DNA of 17,348 nt from JAMXLO01 sp035492535 (lineage in GTDB: Bacteria; Pseudomonadota; Alphaproteobacteria; Acetobacterales; Acetobacteraceae), in NCBI GenBank assembly GCA_035492535.1, contig DATJJM010000187.1, forward strand, positions 1-17,348, written 5' to 3'. This document shows positions 12,475-17,348 of the stretch, in pieces. Position numbers and translations under genes: made by a program. The notes beneath the pieces are model-generated. The model saw nothing but the letters and a program-made list of their open reading frames with translations, searched no databases and had not been told where the DNA came from. Each line of letters begins with the position of its first letter. The first letter of the stretch is position 1.

Positions 12475-15411
12475 TTGCCGGACAGCAGTGGCACAAGGAT
12501 TTGCCTGGTCACGGAAGAATTGTCATTCGGCAAGGGTTCTGGCGGCATTGGCGGAGCTTTCCATGAACTCGCATTGGCATTGCGCCGTGCCGGACACAGC
12601 GTTGACCTGATCTACCTGCCACCAGATCTACCGAACGGATCCGCTGCGGCGCTGGTGAATTACTCTGCCGATCACGGTGTTCGGATCATTGACGCGAACA
12701 TCGATCGCTACGTCTGGGCACCCTATTCTTACGAGAAGCGATCCTATGGGCTATTTCGTTATCTGATTTCTGTCGAGCAACCGTACGACTTCATCCATTT
12801 TCACGATTACAAAGGCCTTGGCTTCTGCACGCTCGCTGCCAAGTCGCAGCGGATAGGCTTCGCAAGCACGACGCTTGTTGTGCAGGCGCATGGTCCGACA
12901 CGTTGGACTTTGCAAGCCAACGACCATCCTTTCGTCGATGAGTCGCAACTCCAGATTGACTTCATGGAGCGCGAGTCGATTGCGCGAGCCGACATGCTGG
13001 TGAGCCCCAGCCGCTACATGCTGAAATGGCTGGAACAGAACCATTGGGTTACGCCCCCGGCGGATCGTGTCCGGGTGATCCAGAACATTTGCTCGCACAT
13101 TTCCACCATGCTGGGGTCGAAGCGCGAGCGCTCCGCGGCGGTACCCTCTAACGAGATCGTCTTCTTCGGGCGCCACGAGGAACGCAAGGGCATCATCGAG
13201 TTCTGCGACGCACTGGACCGAATTGCCGAGGAGCTGGCGAATCGCAACGTCATCGTGACGTTGCTCGGCGGCTTCGGACTCGTCGGTGGTGAGGCGTCTG
13301 CGCTGTTCCTGGCGCGGCGCGCTCGCAACTGGCGTTTTCCGATGCGGCTGCTGCCAGACAGCGATCGTATCGCCGCATGCCGTGCCGTCGCCGCCAATGA
13401 CCGGGCGGTCGTGGTAATCCCATCACGTATTGAGAACAGTCCTTATACTGTGGTGGAGGCGGCGATCCTCGGCAAGCCGCTGATCACTTCGGCGCTCGGC
13501 GGCACCAGTGAGTTGCTCGATCCCGCGCAGACGGAGCAGTTGACGTGCGCGATCGATCACGAGTCGCTGGCTGCAAGATTGCTTGCTGCCGTTCAGACTG
13601 GTCTGCCGGCGGCGCGCCTGGCAATAGCGCCTGCGAAGACCGAGAAGCTGTGGCTCGACCTGCATGCCGCCCACCCGAAGTGCGCGAATTTGGTGGCGGA
13701 ACCGGCGGCGTCACCAAAAGTCGTTGCTGTCGTCACACATTTCGAACGTCCCTCGAAACTGCACGACGCCGTTCTGTCGCTCGCCGGACAGCTCTACGCC
13801 AATCTGGAGATTGTCGTCGTCGATGATGGTTCGCGTGATCCCACGACACTCGAATTGTTGGAGCGGATGCAACCCTTGCTGGACAAACTGAATGTGCGGC
13901 TGCTCCGTCAGCCGAACCGCTATCTAGGTGCCGCACGCAACCATGCCATCGCCAAGACAAATTCGGATTACATTCTCTTCCTCGATGATGACGACATCGC
14001 CTTCCCGAATCTGGTGCAGACCCTGGTGACGGTTGCCGAAGCAACCACTGCGGACATCGTCAATTGCCTCCAGCTCTATATGCACGAGACGCGCCGCGGC
14101 GAAGCGTATCCTTTTCCGGATCGCTTTCGCGAGAAGGTCAGTTACGTGCCAACCGGCGGGCCGCTGGCAATTGCTCCCCTCGACAACTGCTTCGGCGGTT
14201 CCACTGTCCTGCTGCGGCGGACGTCTGTCCTTCAACTCGGCAACTATACCGAGGATTACGGTGTCGGGCACGAAGACTACGAGCTTTACGCTCGCGCCTT
14301 GCAAGCCGGGATGCGAATCGAGATCTGTCCCCTGCCACTGGTCTTGTATGAGGTCGGCAGACCGAGCATGCTTACCACCACCTCGCGTCTGCGCAACTGG
14401 AACCGCATCGCGCGTATCATGGATCCCACACAGAATCCCGAGGCGTGGCGCGATCTGGCGTCACTCACCGCCGGTCGCCGTGCCATGGAACATGTCAACA
14501 ATTACGGTGAATGGTGGCGGGGCAACGATCCGCAATCGGACCTGCTCCGCCGCATAGTCCATTCACCGGTGGACAGTGCGGATTATGCGTATCAGTTGCA
14601 GGAATACGCAGCCGGCAAAGGAGCCACAAGCTACGCCAACGCACTAGGCGTACTAGCCATCAGCCGCGCGGCGGAGGCTGGTGCGGAAGGTGAGATCATG
14701 ATGCCACCTCTCCTGAACCACGCTACCGCGGCGCAGCCGCTCCATAGCGACCTCGATGCGTTGATGCTCGGAGCGTTGATCGATCTCTCGGCGGACAACA
14801 CCCATCGGGCGATCCTTACCTTCCTGGTAAGCTGGGAGCGCGAACCAGGCAGTTTGTCGGAAGCGCAACTCCGCTTCCTGCGCGCGCTCGCCCGCCGGGA
14901 TTCGCTTGCGCCGCAAGATGCCGGGCGTGTGCTTGACCTGTTGAAGCAAAAATCGTCCGGGCTCGATGAGTTGCGCACCCTGATCCCGATCATGTTCCGG
15001 CTTGCCTTGCTTGCCCGCGACATGCCAACAGCTGTTGCCATCGTTGACCGGGCGCTGGTTGTGGACGAACAGAGCTACCTGGCCACGCAGCCCGACGCAG
15101 CGGAGCAGGTGAGCACCGGGCTCTATAAATCAGCACTCGATCACTTTGTTCGTTCGGCGGGAGCCAAAGGCGATGAAATCTTCCCCCTGCTGCACGAACT
15201 CAAGTCGGCGCTCAGAACGCTGATGGGCGTTGAGATACCAATCGCATCGCTGCGACCCTATGTCATTTCGCTGGCTCAGGGTCATGTGGCGACATCAACC
15301 ACGACAAACGAATCGCTACTGCCGGTGACGTCGAAGCCACGAACCAACGGCAGTGGCATGCAGCTCTCGCGCCGCGCGGTGTCCAGGCACACCGTCGGCG
15401 TGCATATCTAA
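12475..15411 (+). CDS. Bifunctional GT4-GT2 glycosyltransferase with uncharacterised C-terminal region
   Basis: A 978-residue cytoplasmic protein with two glycosyltransferase domains. Residues about 7-400 are GT-B, family 4: GGIGGAFHELALALRRAGH near the start, FFGRHEERKG before the second Rossmann half, and the EX7E nucleotide-sugar motif E320NSPYTVVE328. Residues about 420-640 are GT-A, family 2: VVAVVTHFERPSKL, VVVDDGS (DDGS at 450-453), the metal-binding FLDDDD (504-507), and HEDYEL (599-604) with the catalytic-base region. Residues about 650-978 match nothing I recognise and are mostly helical in character. The start is TTG at 12475, justified by GGGAGGG 7 nt upstream; no ATG fits. The methyltransferase follows after 7 nt. 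Base composition is lower in GC than neighbours in places. A role in building a surface or secreted glycan is inferred. Confidence 0.87.
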   Translation: MPDSSGTRICLVTEELSFGKGSGGIGGAFHELALALRRAGHSVDLIYLPPDLPNGSAAALVNYSADHGVRIIDANIDRYVWAPYSYEKRSYGLFRYLISVEQPYDFIHFHDYKGLGFCTLAAKSQRIGFASTTLVVQAHGPTRWTLQANDHPFVDESQLQIDFMERESIARADMLVSPSRYMLKWLEQNHWVTPPADRVRVIQNICSHISTMLGSKRERSAAVPSNEIVFFGRHEERKGIIEFCDALDRIAEELANRNVIVTLLGGFGLVGGEASALFLARRARNWRFPMRLLPDSDRIAACRAVAANDRAVVVIPSRIENSPYTVVEAAILGKPLITSALGGTSELLDPAQTEQLTCAIDHESLAARLLAAVQTGLPAARLAIAPAKTEKLWLDLHAAHPKCANLVAEPAASPKVVAVVTHFERPSKLHDAVLSLAGQLYANLEIVVVDDGSRDPTTLELLERMQPLLDKLNVRLLRQPNRYLGAARNHAIAKTNSDYILFLDDDDIAFPNLVQTLVTVAEATTADIVNCLQLYMHETRRGEAYPFPDRFREKVSYVPTGGPLAIAPLDNCFGGSTVLLRRTSVLQLGNYTEDYGVGHEDYELYARALQAGMRIEICPLPLVLYEVGRPSMLTTTSRLRNWNRIARIMDPTQNPEAWRDLASLTAGRRAMEHVNNYGEWWRGNDPQSDLLRRIVHSPVDSADYAYQLQEYAAGKGATSYANALGVLAISRAAEAGAEGEIMMPPLLNHATAAQPLHSDLDALMLGALIDLSADNTHRAILTFLVSWEREPGSLSEAQLRFLRALARRDSLAPQDAGRVLDLLKQKSSGLDELRTLIPIMFRLALLARDMPTAVAIVDRALVVDEQSYLATQPDAAEQVSTGLYKSALDHFVRSAGAKGDEIFPLLHELKSALRTLMGVEIPIASLRPYVISLAQGHVATSTTTNESLLPVTSKPRTNGSGMQLSRRAVSRHTVGVHI

Positions 15412-15418
15412 CGCCACA

Positions 15419-16081
15419 ATGCCGGACCACGCGGAAAGTCTGGTGCGTGCGAAGTTGGCGGAGTTGCGCGCCGCAGTTGCCGCCTATACGCGGGAGACGG
15501 GGCACGTCCCGCAGTTCGTCTTGGGCCCCGCCATGCACCAGACCAGCATACCCACTATAAGGCTAGCGCACTGCCGCATGCTATCGAACCGTGAGGAGCT
15601 GATCGATGAGATGCCCGATCACGGCCACGTCGTCGAAGTTGGCACCCAGACAGGACAATTTGCGCACTTCATCCTGTCCCGGCGGCCAAACGTGCGGCTC
15701 TTCACTATTGACATGGACTACTCACAGTTCGCACGTGAGTCGCTGCAGCCGTTCATTCAGACCGCCAGGTTGACGACGATCGAAGGCATCTCATGGGAAG
15801 AGCTTGCACGTTTTCCCGAGGGTTTCTTCAGTTGGATCTATGTCGATGCCAGCCACGCGCTGGAGAATGTCCGCCGCGACCTCGCCGTGGCGCGCACGCG
15901 GGTCGCAGTAGGCGGCTATGTGGTCTGCAACGACTACACGATCTGGTCGCCCTTTGAGGCAACTCCCTACGGCGTCATGCCTGCCGTCAACGAGCTGGTG
16001 GCACAGCACGATTTCGACGTGACGCATTTCGCCCTGCATCCGTTTGGTTACCACGACATCGCGTTGCGCCGTGGGTCCTAG
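15419..16081 (+). CDS. Class I SAM-dependent methyltransferase (Methyltransf_24 type)
   Basis: The 220-residue protein has a Rossmann methyltransferase core. Motif I is VVEVGTQTGQFA with E73 and the glycine-rich turn, followed by LFTIDMD with D98. IYVDASHALENVRRDL (140-155) and VGGYVVCNDYT (164-174) match the pattern D-x-x-H...D-L...GG...D typical of Methyltransf_24 enzymes, often linked to glycan or secondary metabolite modification. The ATG at 15419 lies 7 nt after the glycosyltransferase stop with no clear ribosome site, so translation is probably coupled; an in-frame start at 15353 would overlap the glycosyltransferase. O-methylation of the sugar product is the simplest hypothesis. Confidence 0.82.
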   Translation: MPDHAESLVRAKLAELRAAVAAYTRETGHVPQFVLGPAMHQTSIPTIRLAHCRMLSNREELIDEMPDHGHVVEVGTQTGQFAHFILSRRPNVRLFTIDMDYSQFARESLQPFIQTARLTTIEGISWEELARFPEGFFSWIYVDASHALENVRRDLAVARTRVAVGGYVVCNDYTIWSPFEATPYGVMPAVNELVAQHDFDVTHFALHPFGYHDIALRRGS

Positions 16082-16102
16082 GACAAGCAAAGAGGCTCGA
16101 TC

Positions 16103-16948
16103 ATGCCGAATGCAATGAACGTGATGGCACCGATCAACATTTTCGGCATCGGGCGATCCGGGACGACGCTGCTGCAAAATATTCTTGGCACCAGCGGCTT
16201 CATCCAGACTTGCAACGAGACGAACGATTTCGTGTGCGGCAGCTGGCGCGCCGGCGAGTTGCTCAACCCATCCCATGACCGCCAGGCCATCGGGGATACA
16301 AACGCATGGACAACGCGCGCTCTGCACGCTGCACTATGCGCTGCGCTCCCCAGCGACAAGCCGAGCTGGTGCCAGAAGCTCGCGGGCATCCCAAAGAGCA
16401 TCAACTGGGATAGTTTGTTATCCGACAATGACTTGGCATATGCACCGGAGCTGCCATTTCCGTACGAGTGGTATTGGCGTGCAATCTCGCATGCCTTTCC
16501 GCACAGCAGCGATGTGCTGATCTTGCGCGATTATCGCGATGTCGTCATTTCACGAAACCTGCTGTCGCAGTGGGCGCCGAAGAACATCGGCGAGGACATC
16601 GCATTTCACTATAACCTGATGGCTCATCCGGCGAGTCGCGTCCGGCATGTCATCCGCCTGGAAGACCTCGTTGCCCAGCCCGAGTCGGTCATCTTTGGAT
16701 TGTGCGACTTTCTGGGCATTCAATATGCCAGCAGTTTTCTTAAGGCGATGGACTGGTACGCAGCACCTTCGTCCGGCCGCCAATTGGAAGAGGCGCGCGC
16801 CGTCGGATTCTCATGGAACACACATTATGAGAGCATGGTGACCGACGAGGTGCACGCGGTCATCGATCCGGCACATCAGCGGCTGCGTGCCCGGTTCTCT
16901 CTGGGCGATGCCGACGCTGCAGCAGCGCCTGCTGAACGCGCGGCATAG
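16103..16948 (+). CDS. Sulfotransferase family protein
   Basis: A 281-residue PAPS-dependent sulfotransferase. The 5'-phosphosulfate-binding loop is FGIGRSGTTLLQ (14-25). The 3'-phosphate-binding region is LILRDYRDVVISRN (139-152) with R142/R145 and S150 in the usual order. A later RLEDLVAQPE (185-194) is the common C-terminal motif of bacterial sulfotransferases. AGAGG lies 7 nt before the ATG at 16103. It follows the methyltransferase by 21 nt, making the third gene of the glycosyltransferase module. Sulfation of a glycan or small molecule is implied, the acceptor being unknown. A weak 5-bp hairpin (16956-16973) follows the stop, which is a poor terminator candidate. Confidence 0.87.
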   Translation: MPNAMNVMAPINIFGIGRSGTTLLQNILGTSGFIQTCNETNDFVCGSWRAGELLNPSHDRQAIGDTNAWTTRALHAALCAALPSDKPSWCQKLAGIPKSINWDSLLSDNDLAYAPELPFPYEWYWRAISHAFPHSSDVLILRDYRDVVISRNLLSQWAPKNIGEDIAFHYNLMAHPASRVRHVIRLEDLVAQPESVIFGLCDFLGIQYASSFLKAMDWYAAPSSGRQLEEARAVGFSWNTHYESMVTDEVHAVIDPAHQRLRARFSLGDADAAAAPAERAA

Positions 16949-16997
16949 CAATCCACGGCCTTGACGCCGGCCGCCACCCTCTCGATCAATAGCCGCC

Positions 16998-17348
16998 ATG
17001 CGGATCGTGATTATGGGGGCTGGCGGCCTCGGCGGCTACTTCGGGGCGCGGCTGGCCGCGGCCGGGAACGATGTGGCGTTCATCGCGCGCGGCGCGCACC
17101 TGGCAGCTATCCGCCAGGACGGGCTGCACGTGACCAGTGCGAAGGGCGATCTGCACCTGCGCAACGTGGTGGCAACCGACGCGCCCGATACCCTCTCGCC
17201 GGCCGACGTGGTGATCGTCGCGGTGAAGCTGTGGGACACCGAGGCTGCAGCGGCAGCGATCAGGCCATTGGTACGGCCAGGCACTGCCGTGGTCTCGTTC
17301 CAGAACGGCGTCAGCAAGGACGACGTGCTGACCCAGGTGCTCGGACGC
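16998..17348 (+). CDS. 2-dehydropantoate 2-reductase family protein, N-terminal part (runs off right edge)
   Basis: Reading from ATG 16998 gives 117 residues with no stop before the edge. The N-terminus MRIVIMGAGGLGGYFGARLAAAG is a NADPH-binding Rossmann motif (GxGxxG) of the PanE/ApbA ketopantoate reductase family. VIVAVKLWDTEAAAAAI holds the conserved lysine of the family's VKxxD segment, and VVSFQNGVSKDD is its conserved FQNG motif. PanE makes pantoate for coenzyme A, but many paralogues act on other 2-keto acids or in catabolic clusters, so no gene symbol is given. No strong ribosome site is visible before the ATG. It lies 49 nt after the sulfotransferase stop on the same strand and may or may not belong to that unit. 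Confidence 0.85.
   Translation, partial: MRIVIMGAGGLGGYFGARLAAAGNDVAFIARGAHLAAIRQDGLHVTSAKGDLHLRNVVATDAPDTLSPADVVIVAVKLWDTEAAAAAIRPLVRPGTAVVSFQNGVSKDDVLTQVLGR

Noticed and set aside
17036..17317. 93-residue minus-strand frame at the right end
   Set aside because: Antisense to the ketopantoate-reductase-type gene, whose Rossmann and FQNG motifs are clear on the plus strand.
1..17348. CRISPR array, insertion sequence, toxin-antitoxin or phage genes
   Set aside because: Read both strands; no regularly spaced repeats, transposase or integrase motifs, or terminal inverted repeats were found.

Overview
The window reads as chromosomal DNA of a GC-rich alphaproteobacterium. An Acetobacteraceae/Rhodospirillales member is the best guess. 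This is inferred from the glnB-glnA pairing, class I glutamine synthetase with an adenylylation tyrosine, a sigma-54 promoter ahead of glnB, high GC with strong third-position bias, and a GC-rich palindromic spacer array. It is an inference from style and gene content, not a proven assignment. No phage, transposase, CRISPR array or rRNA is visible.

Left part (1-1640, minus strand). A methionine/kynurenine-type aminotransferase is followed by tRNA-His(GTG), and 16 nt after the tRNA CCA end by the start of mobA, which runs off the left edge.

Nitrogen block (1641-7341, plus strand). A 316-bp intergenic region carries a good sigma-54 promoter and feeds glnB-glnA. A strong hairpin ends that unit. 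A palindromic spacer array follows, then glnK-amtB (with a weaker sigma-54-like site), a terminator-like hairpin and an OmpL/BBP2-type outer-membrane barrel. The block holds both PII proteins, the enzyme and the transporter they regulate, and a possible outer-membrane partner, all on one strand. It is the functional core of the window: ammonium entry through AmtB, gated by GlnK, and assimilation by GlnA, whose adenylylation state answers to GlnB.

Catabolic block (7363-11762). A tightly packed minus-strand operon encodes a ThDP-dependent enzyme, a LigE-like glutathione transferase and a short-chain dehydrogenase. A DUF805 membrane protein is divergent from it and convergent with a crotonase-family enzyme. 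The two convergent junctions (outer-membrane barrel/SDR and DUF805/crotonase) each have a stem-loop whose loop holds stop codon sequence.

Right part (11834-17348, plus strand). A one-helix small membrane protein and a cupin come first. Then comes a three-gene, lower-GC module: a 978-residue GT4-GT2 double glycosyltransferase starting at TTG behind a strong ribosome site and a 17-bp palindrome, a Methyltransf_24-type methyltransferase, and a sulfotransferase. This module looks like a decoration system for a surface or secreted glycan and is the best candidate for something undescribed. The window ends inside a ketopantoate-reductase (PanE/ApbA) gene.
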